Positions 52,048 through 61,839 of a DNA stretch of 64,000 nucleotides are shown here, one piece after another (within the stretch, counting starts at the first letter, position 1; each line of letters starts with the position of its first letter). The DNA is taken from NCBI RefSeq assembly GCF_003339865.1, contig NZ_QPKV01000003.1, positions 372,001 to 436,000 on the forward strand, given 5' to 3'. The DNA comes from Pedobacter chinensis (GTDB lineage: Bacteria > Bacteroidota > Bacteroidia > Sphingobacteriales > Sphingobacteriaceae). The notes below the pieces were generated by a model that ran no database searches, was not told the DNA's origin, and saw only the letters and a program-made list of their open reading frames with translations. The position numbers and the translations under genes were made by a program.

Positions 52048-54669
52048 ATGAAAAAACTGATATTGTTTTCCTTATTGTTTATTGCGTCAAAAACTTTAAA
52101 TGCTGCAATATTTACAGTAACCTCTAATGCTAATGCTGGGATTGGCTCATTACGCGAAGCAATTATCAGTGCCAATAATAATGGAGTAGCAACTGTCGAT
52201 TACATCTATTTCAATCTGCCTGGATCATCTTCAATTGATGTCACTATAGCTTTGGAAAGCGAGCTCCCGATAATTACTTCTAATATCATTATAGATGCCA
52301 CTACCCAACCCTTTTCAGCATTTGCGCATCCAAATATTAAAATTAGCTTGATAAGAACAGTTGCTGATTATTTCAACGGATTAAGAATGGATAATGCCAG
52401 TAAAGTAGAAGTTTACGGTGTGCTGTTTAGAAACTTCCAATCAGATCCTTTGGGTGCAATTGATGATAAAAAGGGAGGTATATTTCTTTATAATTCCAGT
52501 GATGTAAAAATTGGTGCTCCCAACAAACCGAATTGTTTTGTAGGGTGTTATGCCGGAATTTTATCGCCATTCGTTATTCCTAAATTTTTCATAGAGAATG
52601 TGAAAATATCCTCTAATATCTTTGGCTTGGCAGAAAATGGTTTAACTGCTGTGCCAAATGAAACCGGTATTGATATTAGTTTCATGAAAAATGGAATAAT
52701 TGGTGGAGATATACCAGAAGAAGGAAATCTAATAACCAGCAATACCAGAACAGGTATCGCGCTAGGTGGCGCCGAATCCAATATTAAAATATCCAATAAT
52801 ATTATCGGGTTAGATAAAAACTTCAATGCAAAACCATCTCTGTCAGCAAATGGAATCTATGTAAATGGTGGTACAAGCATACCGCTAATTACCGATAATA
52901 TTATAGCTGTTCAAGCAAAAGGCATTTATGTAGATTATGTGAATAGTGGTTTTATTATTGCCCGGAACAAAATTGGTACAGGAAAAACAGGTGCAGAGAA
53001 CTTTTCTAATACATTGGGCATTCATATTAATTTTTCTAATACTAAAGGATTAATTGGCGGTGAAAATATAACAGACCTAAATGTTATTGCTTATAATAAA
53101 ACGGCCATTCTTATTGAAAACTCGTATCCCATATCGATTTTTAAAAATAGTATTTATTGCAACAATAGTGGAGCAATTACTTTTAAAAACCAATCTGTCG
53201 ATCAAGCCAAAATTGACGTCATAACTGCAGATGAAGTAAGCGGGGTATATAGCCCAAATTCAATTGTTGAACTGTTTTATACAGATGATTGTATTGATTG
53301 CCAGGGTAAAACCTGGTTTGCGACACTACGAACTGATGCGGCTGGAGCTTGGAAATACGTCGGTCCTGTTACTGGAAAATTGACCAGTTTGGGTACAGAT
53401 GCAAATGGCGCAACATCTAACTTTTCCAAACCTTTAATTGATGATACTGATAAACAAATCTTGGATCCTTATTGTGGACAAACAACTGGGAGCATAAAAA
53501 ATATTCACATTTATAATGCAAGTATTTTTCAGTGGTACAATGCTGAAGGACAGATTGTTGGCAACGCTAAAGATTTGGAAAATGTAGGGCCGGGCTCTTA
53601 TTATTTAAAAGCAGGGCAACTGGGAGCCTGTGATGTCACATCTGCCACTTATACCATCGGATCATTAGGGAATGGTATTGACGATGCGAATAAAAGAATT
53701 TCAGATGAAATTTGCGGTGCTTCAAACGGAAGTATAAGGAATATTGGCATAGCTAATAATTTACCAAGGGTTTGGTATAATTCTGTGGGTAATATCGTAA
53801 GCAGAGATAATGACCTGGAAAATGTTCCGGCTGATAATTATTATTTCAAGGCAGGGACGGGTCTGTGCGAAATTACTTCACCGGTTTATGCCGTTAAAAA
53901 TGTATCAAAGAACTATGAGGCTAAAACTGTTTCAATTGTTCCTGCCAGCTGTGGAAATCAAAATGGAAGCATAACAATACAAGCATACCAGTCCGAAGCC
54001 CCTACTGTTTTTATATGGACAGATAGGGAAGGGAATATTATTAGCAGAACAGAAAACCTGATAAATGTATTTCCTGGCACGTATACATTAACAGCATCTG
54101 ATGGAGCGAATTGCGAAAATGTCGCTGGTGTTTTTACAGTTAATTCAACCGAAACTCCTATTGTAGATTTGACCAAAATGCAATCATATATCAATTGCGA
54201 TGGTAATACCATACATGTAACAGGGATTGAGGTGGCCGGATCCACATCGCCATATACTTATCAATGGTTAACTGTTGATGAAAAATTGATTTATAATGAG
54301 TTAAATTTAATTGCCAAGCCTGGAAAATACTACCTAAGGATAAAGGACAGGTATGGCTGCGAAATAACCACTGACCTTATTGAATTTGACCAATTAGAAA
54401 ACAAAACCCTTAAAATCCCAAATTCCATTACTCCAAATGGTGATGGAATAAATGATACATGGAGTTTAGCTGGTGTAGAAAATTATCCAAATGCCGAATT
54501 TTTCGTGTTTAACAGAAATGGCGACAGGATATTCTATTCAAAAGGTTATGCCAAAGAATTTGATGGCACATATAATGGTAAGCCGTTAGGCGTGGGTGTT
54601 TATTTCTATGTTATCGATCTAAAAACTGATTGTGGCAAACTGACGGGCAGTTTAACCATCTTAAAATAA
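52048..54669 (+). CDS. Secreted beta-helix protein with T9SS C-terminal sorting domain
   Basis: An 873-aa cargo protein of the type IX secretion system. Signal peptide (about 1-19). Residues about 20-400 look like a right-handed parallel beta-helix (repeating NNIIG / ISSN units). Four tandem domains of 75-90 residues follow (about 470-790), each with Cys-x-x-x-NGSI or an equivalent and a closing YY-K/LRA strand. The end is a CHU_C-type sorting domain (about 790-873, NSITPNGDGINDTW and GVGVYFYVIDL). An upstream TTG at 52024 lies beside the terminator and is unlikely; ATG 52048 is used. The helix fold suggests polysaccharide binding or cleavage, unproven. Confidence 0.88.
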   Translation: MKKLILFSLLFIASKTLNAAIFTVTSNANAGIGSLREAIISANNNGVATVDYIYFNLPGSSSIDVTIALESELPIITSNIIIDATTQPFSAFAHPNIKISLIRTVADYFNGLRMDNASKVEVYGVLFRNFQSDPLGAIDDKKGGIFLYNSSDVKIGAPNKPNCFVGCYAGILSPFVIPKFFIENVKISSNIFGLAENGLTAVPNETGIDISFMKNGIIGGDIPEEGNLITSNTRTGIALGGAESNIKISNNIIGLDKNFNAKPSLSANGIYVNGGTSIPLITDNIIAVQAKGIYVDYVNSGFIIARNKIGTGKTGAENFSNTLGIHINFSNTKGLIGGENITDLNVIAYNKTAILIENSYPISIFKNSIYCNNSGAITFKNQSVDQAKIDVITADEVSGVYSPNSIVELFYTDDCIDCQGKTWFATLRTDAAGAWKYVGPVTGKLTSLGTDANGATSNFSKPLIDDTDKQILDPYCGQTTGSIKNIHIYNASIFQWYNAEGQIVGNAKDLENVGPGSYYLKAGQLGACDVTSATYTIGSLGNGIDDANKRISDEICGASNGSIRNIGIANNLPRVWYNSVGNIVSRDNDLENVPADNYYFKAGTGLCEITSPVYAVKNVSKNYEAKTVSIVPASCGNQNGSITIQAYQSEAPTVFIWTDREGNIISRTENLINVFPGTYTLTASDGANCENVAGVFTVNSTETPIVDLTKMQSYINCDGNTIHVTGIEVAGSTSPYTYQWLTVDEKLIYNELNLIAKPGKYYLRIKDRYGCEITTDLIEFDQLENKTLKIPNSITPNGDGINDTWSLAGVENYPNAEFFVFNRNGDRIFYSKGYAKEFDGTYNGKPLGVGVYFYVIDLKTDCGKLTGSLTILK

Positions 54670-54740
54670 GATTTTAGAATAACCTTCATTTCATCAAAAC
54701 TTATCTTTTTAAGTCGATATTCTTCAAATAGCATATACAA

Positions 54741-54780
54741 CAAAGCGTCAGAATTAATTCTTTTCTGGCGCTTTGCTTTT
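54741..54780. terminator. Bidirectional terminator
   Basis: CAAAGCGTCAGAA (54741-54753) pairs with TTCTGGCGCTTTG (54763-54775) with one G-T pair, followed by CTTTTT. It lies between the convergent genes that end at 54669 and 54784. Confidence 0.8.
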
Positions 54781-54783
54781 TGA

Positions 54784-55386
54784 TTACAAAATCTTAAACC
54801 CTAAGCTTAATTGGAATAAGTTTGGTTTCTGGCTATATTTTTCACTTTTACTGATGTTTGAAAGTCCGGCTTCGTAACGTAAATCAACAGAGATTGAGCC
54901 CACATCAACACCTGCACCAGCCTGAACACCGAAAGCCTGATTTTTGTAATTGTCAAAATCTGTAGCTTGTTGATAAGCAGAACTGAAGGTTGAATTTTCA
55001 TCCAGTACAAATGAAACCACAGGCCCCGCCATTACCCTGAAATTAAGATTTTTGGCACCAAATTTTGTTCCCAGTAAAACCGGGATATCCAATGTGGTAA
55101 ATTTAACTTTTCCTTCAGCTGCTACCTCTGTATTGTTATTGTTGGTAAAACTGATGAACTTGTTGCCTTTACTACCAATATAAGCTTCAGGCTGTACATA
55201 AAAACTTGCACCCCCAACGCGTGCCCATGCACCGATTTGATAGCCTAACCGGTTTTCTTCACTTGCAAAGTCAGCATTGATTTTTGCAAGGTTGATACCT
55301 GCCTTAACGCCCAAATTAAAGGTTTGTGCTTGAGAAGTTGCCCAACCCAGGCTTAGCAAAACAATAGATAAGATTATTTTTTTCAT
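54784..55386 (-). CDS. Small outer-membrane beta-barrel protein (porin/PorT family)
   Basis: A 200-aa barrel protein. Signal peptide (about 1-20, WATSQAQTF); then the outer-membrane-barrel start FNLGVKAGINLAKINADF, alternating strand patterns and a terminal LFQLSLGFKIL ending in a hydrophobic residue, as needed for BAM recognition. About eight strands. Function is unknown; such proteins are numerous in this phylum. Single gene. Confidence 0.88.
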   Translation of the reverse strand: MKKIILSIVLLSLGWATSQAQTFNLGVKAGINLAKINADFASEENRLGYQIGAWARVGGASFYVQPEAYIGSKGNKFISFTNNNNTEVAAEGKVKFTTLDIPVLLGTKFGAKNLNFRVMAGPVVSFVLDENSTFSSAYQQATDFDNYKNQAFGVQAGAGVDVGSISVDLRYEAGLSNISKSEKYSQKPNLFQLSLGFKIL

Positions 55387-55487
55387 TTTTCTTTAAGTTT
55401 AAAATTTCTGGTTTTTATGCCTGTTTAGTTTTTATAACGACGTTTTAACACAATTATCGTGCAAAAACATTCCGCAAATCTCAGCTT

Positions 55488-55509
55488 TTTTTATGGCATG
55501 CCATAAAAA
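55488..55509. other. 22-bp perfect palindrome
   Basis: TTTTTATGGCA followed by its exact reverse complement TGCCATAAAAA, no spacer. It lies between the divergent barrel gene and the small 71-aa gene, 26 bp upstream of the -7 box of the latter. With no loop and centre GCATGC it looks like a regulator site rather than a terminator. Confidence 0.55.
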
Positions 55510-55534
55510 GATATTAACCTCAATAAATATTTTT

Positions 55535-55542
55535 TACTTTTG
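55535..55542 (+). promoter_or_regulatory. -7 promoter element of the 71-aa gene
   Basis: TACTTTTG matches TAnnTTTG exactly; transcription would start near 55549, 12 bp before the ATG at 55561. No convincing -33 TTTG was found; the palindrome ends 25 bp upstream, so an activator might replace it. Confidence 0.45.
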
Positions 55543-55560
55543 CATCAAATAAAATCCGCT

Positions 55561-55776
55561 ATGGCTAATTTTCAACTTACTTCAGAAACTGCATTCAAGG
55601 TTAAAACAAAGTTTTTAAGGAAATATCGTGATTTAGCTAATGAACCATTGGATTTTACGCCAGGTAAAGAAGATCAATTGGTGGAAGATTTAATGCGTTT
55701 AGTGAAACGCGATCGCACGTATATTGAATTTACAATCCAAAAGGCTTTGGCCGATACTAAAGGTAACAGGCTTTAA
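55561..55776 (+). CDS. Small conserved-looking protein of unknown function
   Basis: A 71-aa protein, MANFQLTSETAFKVKTKF at the start, highly charged, with no signal or membrane segment. Likely helical. It does not match a family I know. Its codon use looks like that of its neighbours and it has a good promoter and an ATG; a TTG at 55540 lies in the -7 box and can be excluded. It is followed by an S41 protease gene with a 147-bp gap. Confidence 0.7.
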   Translation: MANFQLTSETAFKVKTKFLRKYRDLANEPLDFTPGKEDQLVEDLMRLVKRDRTYIEFTIQKALADTKGNRL

Positions 55777-55923
55777 GTAAAAAAAACTTTTCTTATTTTA
55801 GTTCAATTTACGAACTGCTCAAATACCTGTTTTTAATATTTATGGGTTTTTGTACATTTACCTTCATACAAGTTGATAGATAATCCACTAACCTTAGGGT
55901 TCTGGAGTTTAAAATATAAAGGC

Positions 55924-57615
55924 ATGAAGAAACTAAAGTACATTGTTTTAGCAGCAGGTTTTGGCCTGGCTGTTATCTCTTTTTCATTTAAGGAAGATTT
56001 ATTTCTGGTTTCAAAAAACCTGGATATTTTTGCTTCTTTATACAAGGAAATCAATATCAATTATGTTGATGATACCAATGCCCCTCAGTTAATGAAAACA
56101 GGCATTGATGCCATGTTGGATACCCTTGATCCTTACACTGAATATGTCCCTGAATCAGAAATTGAAGATTATAAACTCAAATATGTAAGCACCCAATATG
56201 GAGGGATCGGCGCCGCCACGGTTTTAATCGATGAGAAATTATTCATTAATGATGTGAGTGAAGGTTATCCTGCCAACAAGGGTGATGTAAAACCCGGCGA
56301 TCAGGTGTTGAAAATAAATGGAATTGATGTTAAAGGAAAAGAGCGGGCCCAAATCAGTCAATTGCTTCGCGGACCAAAAGGAACCCCGGTAGATTTAATT
56401 TTAGTAAGAGATGGTAAAGAAATAACCAAAAAACTGATTCGTGAAGAGATTAAACAACCTAATGTTTCCTATTACGGCATGATGGGCGATGGTATTGGTT
56501 ATATCAAGCTCGATAAATTCTTAGAAAACTCAGGTCAGGAAGTTAAAGATGCACTGTTGAGCCTCAATAAAGAAAATCCTAAGGGAATTGTATTGGATTT
56601 AAGAAATAATGGCGGCGGTATTCTGCAGGAAGCAGTTAAAATCGTTAATCTGTTTGTTAACAAAGATCAGTTGGTTGTTATTCAAAAAGGGAAAAATGCG
56701 GAAAAAACCATTACCTATAAAACACTTTTTGCCCCCGTTTCTGCAACAGTTCCATTGGTGGTATTGGTAAATGGAAATTCAGCATCAGCTTCTGAAATTG
56801 TTGCCGGCTCATTGCAGGATTTAGATCGTGCAATTGTTGTTGGACAGCGGAGCTACGGAAAGGGATTGGTTCAGCAAACATTTAATCTTCCTTATAACAG
56901 CTTAGTAAAAGTTACCGTGGCGAAATACTATACACCTTCGGGAAGATGTATCCAAAAGCTTGATTATGCGCATAAGAATGCGAATGGAGTAGCAGAGCGC
57001 TTTGCCGATTCAACCATTACCATGTACCAAACCAAAGGAGGGAGAAATGTTTATAGTGGAAATGGCGTTTATCCTGATTTGGTGGTTAATGCAGCCAGGT
57101 TAAGCCCGGTTACCATTTCCATGATCAATAAAAACTTGTTTTTCAACTATGCGAATTTGTATTGGAAGAAAAATCCAAAACTCGAATCAGCAAAAGCTTT
57201 CCAGGTATCAGATGGAGATTATACTGCTTTTGTGAATACTTTGGCTGATAAAGATCTAACTTACCAAAGCAGAACGGAGCGATTACTATCTGATTTACGT
57301 GCCGAGGCAGAAAAGGAAAATAAATCAGCCGAAGTTAAAGCTGATCTTGAAAATCTGAAGTATAAATTAACCTCATCAAAAAAGAATGATCTGGCCACGC
57401 ACAAAGCAGAAATAAAACGAATTTTGGAAACCCAGATTATTAGCAGATATTTTTATGAAAAGGGTAGAATAGAGCAGAGTTTCCAATATGATAAAGAATT
57501 GGCTGCGGCTAAAACACTGTTTACCAATCAATCTCAAATGCTGGCCATACTAAAGGGCGATGGAAATTATAAAGTGATCGGAAAACCTGTTAGGGAAATA
57601 GTATCCTTGGATTGA
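55924..57615 (+). CDS. S41-family C-terminal processing peptidase
   Basis: A 563-aa periplasmic protease with an N-terminal hydrophobic anchor or signal (about 5-22). A PDZ domain (about 75-165, EGYPANKGDVKPGDQVLKING) is followed by the S41 domain with catalytic Ser near 287 (NGNSASASEIVAG) and Lys near 313 (RSYGKGLVQ), the Ser-Lys dyad of tail-specific proteases, and a C-terminal helical extension (about 430-563). The family degrades or trims envelope proteins. A TTG at 55873 would add 17 residues; ATG 55924 directly before KKLKYIVLAAG is preferred. Single gene. Confidence 0.94.
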   Translation: MKKLKYIVLAAGFGLAVISFSFKEDLFLVSKNLDIFASLYKEININYVDDTNAPQLMKTGIDAMLDTLDPYTEYVPESEIEDYKLKYVSTQYGGIGAATVLIDEKLFINDVSEGYPANKGDVKPGDQVLKINGIDVKGKERAQISQLLRGPKGTPVDLILVRDGKEITKKLIREEIKQPNVSYYGMMGDGIGYIKLDKFLENSGQEVKDALLSLNKENPKGIVLDLRNNGGGILQEAVKIVNLFVNKDQLVVIQKGKNAEKTITYKTLFAPVSATVPLVVLVNGNSASASEIVAGSLQDLDRAIVVGQRSYGKGLVQQTFNLPYNSLVKVTVAKYYTPSGRCIQKLDYAHKNANGVAERFADSTITMYQTKGGRNVYSGNGVYPDLVVNAARLSPVTISMINKNLFFNYANLYWKKNPKLESAKAFQVSDGDYTAFVNTLADKDLTYQSRTERLLSDLRAEAEKENKSAEVKADLENLKYKLTSSKKNDLATHKAEIKRILETQIISRYFYEKGRIEQSFQYDKELAAAKTLFTNQSQMLAILKGDGNYKVIGKPVREIVSLD

Positions 57616-57766
57616 TTTGCATAATATTTTACTCTTTGGGTTGAATTTTAGGCTACAAAAAGCGGGTATTTTAGGCTGGTTTAAAACTTTAACACTCGAT
57701 CATATAGATGATTACCTGCTAAATTTTAAGTATTGACCTCATCTCTGAAAGTTTAACAAAGAGTAA

Positions 57767-59092
57767 ATGAAAAAAATCTTATTCGTTGTATTAGCCTTAA
57801 TCAACCTGCAAACCCGGGCTCAAAATTATGCTCCATCAGCTGCAAATTTGAAACAAAGGGAATGGTTTGGTCAAGCTCGTTTTGGATTGTTTATTCATTG
57901 GGGGCCTTTTAGCATTCCCGGAAGTGGCGAATGGGTAATGAATCAAAGAAAATTAACCGTTCATAATTATACCAATTTGAAGGATTTTTTTAATCCGGTT
58001 GATTTTAATGCAGCGCAATGGGTAAGCATGGCAAAAAATGCGGGGATGAAATACATTACTTTAATTACCCGGCACCATGATGGTTTCAGCATGTGGGATA
58101 CTAAATATTCTGATTTTAATATCATGAATACCCCATATCAGAAAGATGTTGTTAAAATGATGGCTGATGAATGCCATAAGCAAGGAATTCAACTTTACCT
58201 ATATTATTCTTTGTTGGATTGGAGACGTGAAGACTATCCTCATGAAACGGGTCGCACGGGTCAAAATTCAGGCAGAAAAGGTAAAGGAGATTATGCCAGT
58301 TATCTTCAGTTCATGAAAAACCAGTTAACAGAGTTATTAACGAACTATGGAGAAATTGGAGGCATTTGGTTCGATGGACATTGGGATCAGACTGCACCAG
58401 AGGGAGAAAAAGACAGAACTTCGAGATTAGACTGGAAATATGATGAGATTTATAGCTTAATCCATAAGCTTCAACCACAATGTATGATTGGGAATAATCA
58501 CCATCTGACACCCTTTCCGGGTGAAGATTTCCAAATGTTTGAACGCGATTTACCAGGAGAAAATAAATCAGGGCTGAGCTTTCAGAAAGCATCTGATCAA
58601 TTGCCATTGGAAACTTGTGAAACCATTTCTGATTCATGGGGATATAATCTTAGCGATACCACTTATAAAACACCAAAACAACTTATTGAAATGTTGGTAA
58701 AGGCAGCAGGCTTGGGATCAAACCTTTTATTAAACATTGGCCCAATGCCTAATGGTAAAATTCAACCGGAATTTCAGGAAAGACTGGCGCAAGTGGGCGA
58801 TTGGCTGAAAGTTTATGGCGAAAGCATATACAATACACAAGCCGGATTTATTAAACCTCAAAGCTGGGGTGGCATAACCCAAAAGGATAATAAGATATAT
58901 GTACATGTGTTAGATGGCCAAAAGTCATCTGTTTCCATAGAAAATATCCCATTCAAAAAAATTAATAAAGCTTATTTGCTTAAGAATGGAAATAAGATTC
59001 CATATAAATTGGAAAAATCTAAATTAGAACTGGCAATTAATTTTCAAAACGATGAACCTGATCGTGTGGTGGTACTGGAAGTTAAAAAATAA
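57767..59092 (+). CDS. GH29 alpha-L-fucosidase
   Basis: A 441-aa secreted enzyme with a signal peptide (about 1-18, LQTRAQ). GH29 signatures: REWFGQARFGLFIHWGPFS, RHHDGFSMWDTKYSD, and the nucleophile Asp near 203 in GGIWFDGHWD. A C-terminal beta-sandwich (about 340-441) follows. It removes alpha-linked fucose. Next to GH92 and GH2 genes, fucosylated N-glycans or similar host glycoproteins are likely substrates. GH92 begins 82 bp later. Confidence 0.95.
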   Translation: MKKILFVVLALINLQTRAQNYAPSAANLKQREWFGQARFGLFIHWGPFSIPGSGEWVMNQRKLTVHNYTNLKDFFNPVDFNAAQWVSMAKNAGMKYITLITRHHDGFSMWDTKYSDFNIMNTPYQKDVVKMMADECHKQGIQLYLYYSLLDWRREDYPHETGRTGQNSGRKGKGDYASYLQFMKNQLTELLTNYGEIGGIWFDGHWDQTAPEGEKDRTSRLDWKYDEIYSLIHKLQPQCMIGNNHHLTPFPGEDFQMFERDLPGENKSGLSFQKASDQLPLETCETISDSWGYNLSDTTYKTPKQLIEMLVKAAGLGSNLLLNIGPMPNGKIQPEFQERLAQVGDWLKVYGESIYNTQAGFIKPQSWGGITQKDNKIYVHVLDGQKSSVSIENIPFKKINKAYLLKNGNKIPYKLEKSKLELAINFQNDEPDRVVVLEVKK

Positions 59093-59174
59093 CCTGATTC
59101 ATACTTGTTTCAAGTTAATTTCTCTACTTTAGTAAAACGATTTAACAACATATTAGCCGAATATTTAGAACCCT

Positions 59175-61430
59175 ATGAAAATCAGAAGTATAAAATCATT
59201 GTTTCTTATCTTATTAATCTTTTCAGTTAAAAGTAATGCACAACAAAAAAATAATTTAACTCAATTTGTAGATCCAATTATTGGCTCTGCCAAACACGGG
59301 CATGTTTTTGTTGGCGCCAATGTTCCGTTTGGAGCGGTGCAATTGGGGCCGAACAACATCATGGAAGGTTGGGACTGGTGTAGCGGGTATAATTATGTAA
59401 GCAACACCATTACAGGTTTTTCGCATACTCATTTAAGCGGAACCGGCATTGGTGATTTAGGTGATATCTCCATTATGCCGGTAACCGGTGCCACTATCTT
59501 ACAAAAGGGTAAAAAGGGAGAAGAAGAACTCGGTTATCTCTCCAGGTTTTCACATACCAATGAAGTTGCAAAAGCTGGTTATTACAGCGTGCTTCTTGAT
59601 AAATATAAAATTAAAGCTGAATTAACCACAACCGATCGGGTAGGTTTTCATCAATATACTTTTCCAAAAAATGCAGTAACCCCTCATCTCATGATCGATT
59701 TAGTGGAAGGCATAGGTTGGGATGAACCTACAAATACTTCTTTCAAACAAATTGATGCAACAACAATTGTCGGAAAAAGAGATTCCAAAGGCTGGGCAGA
59801 AGATCAAAGATTATACTTCGTAATTAAGTTTTCACAACCCGTTAAAAATTTCGAAATATATGAAGACGATCAATTAAGAAAAAGTAAAGATGTTAAAGGG
59901 AAGAAATTAAAAGCAGTTGTGAATTTTGCATCTGTTAATAATGATAAACTTCAAATTAAAGTAGCCCTGTCGCCAATGAGCATTGAAAATGCGATCATAA
60001 ATCTTAAAACCGAATTGCCGGGATGGGATTTTGCAGCCACAGTGAAAAAAGCTGATGCGAAATGGGAAAAAGAATTATCGAAAGTGAAAATCGATGCTTC
60101 TGCAACTACAAAAAAAGTATTTTATACTGCTTTGTATCATACAATGGTTGCCCCATCGCTTTTTAATGATGTAAATAAAGATTATTTGGGAACAGACAAA
60201 AAGGTGTACCGAAATGCAAATTTCACTAATTACACAACTTTTTCTCTTTGGGATACTTATCGTGCTGCCAATCCACTTTATACCATCCTCCATCAGGATA
60301 AGGTTAAAGATATTGTAAACACCATGCTGGCTATTTATAAACAGCAAGGTAAACTCCCTGTTTGGCATTTAATGGGCAGTGAAACCAATACCATGGTTGG
60401 TTATCATGCTGTTCCGGTGGTTGTAGATGCTTACTTAAAAGGTTACCGCGGCTTTGATGTAAATCTTGCTTACGAAGCTGTTAAGCAATCGGCAATGCAA
60501 AAAACAAACGGAATTGAATACATACAGCAGTTGAAACACATTCCTGCCGATCAGGTTAATGAGTCAGTTGCAAAAGCATTGGAATATGCGATTGACGATT
60601 ATTGTATCGCCATGTTTGCAAAAGCTTTAAATAAAACTGAAGATTACCAATATTTCAGTAAAAGAGCACAGCTCTATGCTCAATATTTCGATAAAGATGT
60701 TCAGTTTATGAGGGGTAAGCTGGCCGATGGAAGTTGGAGGACACCATTTAATCCTGTTGTATCCAAACACCGCGAAGATGATTACACCGAGGGCAATGCC
60801 TGGCAATATACCTGGTTGGTTCCGCAAGATGTGGAAGGGCTGATTAATCTGTTTGGCGGAGATAAACCTTTTGTGAATAAGCTTGATTCGTTGTTCATTG
60901 TTCCTGCAGATTTGGGCGAAAACAGTTCTCCTGATATTTCTGGCCTTATCGGAAACTATGCGCAGGGAAATGAACCTGGCCATCACATTCCTTATTTATA
61001 TGCTTATGCCGGTCAACCCTGGAAAACTGCCGATCTGATCAGAAAAATTGATCAGGAATTTTATACCTCAAAACCTGATGGCCTTTGCGGCAATGAAGAT
61101 GTCGGACAAATGAGTGCCTGGTATATATTTTCAGCTTTGGGGTTTTATCCTGTCAACCCGGCTAACGGAGCCTATGTTTTTGGAACACCCTTAATTAATG
61201 CTGCCACCATAAATCTGGCAGGTAATAAAAAGTTCGATATTAAAGTAATTAACAATAGTGCTGCGAATAAATACATCCAGAAGATAGTGATCAATGGTAA
61301 GCCGTATTCAAAATCATTTCTCTTGCATAAAACGATTGCCAATGGAGGTGTGATGCAAATTTATATGGGCAATACACCGTCAAAAACCTGGGGTGTAAAT
61401 CCTGCAGACAGGCCGGTTTCGGGGAAATGA
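59175..61430 (+). CDS. GH92 alpha-1,2/1,3-mannosidase-type glycosidase
   Basis: A 751-aa secreted enzyme (signal peptide about 1-22). GH92 enzymes are calcium-dependent inverting alpha-mannosidases that trim N-glycans. Seen: the N-terminal domain start FVDPIIGSAKHGHVFVGANVPFG, CSGYNYVSNTITGFSHTHLSG, and the catalytic region GNEDVGQMSAWYIFSALGFYPVNP (Glu near 640). Which alpha-linkage it cuts cannot be read here. It forms a glycan-trimming set with the GH29 before and the GH2 after it. Confidence 0.95.
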   Translation: MKIRSIKSLFLILLIFSVKSNAQQKNNLTQFVDPIIGSAKHGHVFVGANVPFGAVQLGPNNIMEGWDWCSGYNYVSNTITGFSHTHLSGTGIGDLGDISIMPVTGATILQKGKKGEEELGYLSRFSHTNEVAKAGYYSVLLDKYKIKAELTTTDRVGFHQYTFPKNAVTPHLMIDLVEGIGWDEPTNTSFKQIDATTIVGKRDSKGWAEDQRLYFVIKFSQPVKNFEIYEDDQLRKSKDVKGKKLKAVVNFASVNNDKLQIKVALSPMSIENAIINLKTELPGWDFAATVKKADAKWEKELSKVKIDASATTKKVFYTALYHTMVAPSLFNDVNKDYLGTDKKVYRNANFTNYTTFSLWDTYRAANPLYTILHQDKVKDIVNTMLAIYKQQGKLPVWHLMGSETNTMVGYHAVPVVVDAYLKGYRGFDVNLAYEAVKQSAMQKTNGIEYIQQLKHIPADQVNESVAKALEYAIDDYCIAMFAKALNKTEDYQYFSKRAQLYAQYFDKDVQFMRGKLADGSWRTPFNPVVSKHREDDYTEGNAWQYTWLVPQDVEGLINLFGGDKPFVNKLDSLFIVPADLGENSSPDISGLIGNYAQGNEPGHHIPYLYAYAGQPWKTADLIRKIDQEFYTSKPDGLCGNEDVGQMSAWYIFSALGFYPVNPANGAYVFGTPLINAATINLAGNKKFDIKVINNSAANKYIQKIVINGKPYSKSFLLHKTIANGGVMQIYMGNTPSKTWGVNPADRPVSGK

Positions 61431-61483
61431 TTTGTTTTTTGAAAATTGTTAAATGACTTGGATGACAGTAGTTAAACGAGGTC

Positions 61484-61714
61484 TGTCATTCTGAAGAATA
61501 ATTTATTTTGCTTTGCAGCTATTTCGTGGTCATAAAAATCAATATAAATGATGTTGTTTTTAATGATCGGTAATTAAGCATTTTGCAATTCCCCTCTTTT
61601 AGAGGGGTGCCCGCAGGGCGGGGTGTTTTTTGTCTTGGTACGGGCTTTTTTGTTTATTTTTTTTATCGGTCTTTCATGCTTGCTTCGCGGGTCTTCACTG
61701 CGTTAAGAATGACA
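61484..61714. repeat. Palindromic intergenic element between GH92 and GH2
   Basis: The 409-bp gap 61431-61839 holds no gene. Inverted words TGTCATTCT (61484-61492) and AGAATGACA (61706-61714) bracket it. Inside are the hairpin CCCCTC/GAGGGG (61591-61607) and GCCCGCAGGGC (61609-61619), followed by GGGGTGTTTTTTG, which together look like the phylum's common CCCCTC...GGCGGGG extragenic repeat and can act as a terminator for GH92. 61715-61839 is AT-rich with no recognisable signal. Confidence 0.6.
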
Positions 61715-61839
61715 AGTACCATCAAAAAAGTTGCCATTTAATGATGACAATTATTTTTTATTCTCCTTAACTTAAAGTTTTTGCTATTGGAAATACCAAA
61801 CCAATATTTTAAATTATTCAATCTTAAAAAACCCTTTGT

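Noticed and set aside
61591..61632. Riboswitch before the GH2 gene
   Set aside because: The hairpins match a common extragenic repeat or terminator and lie over 200 bp from the start; no known aptamer pattern was recognised.
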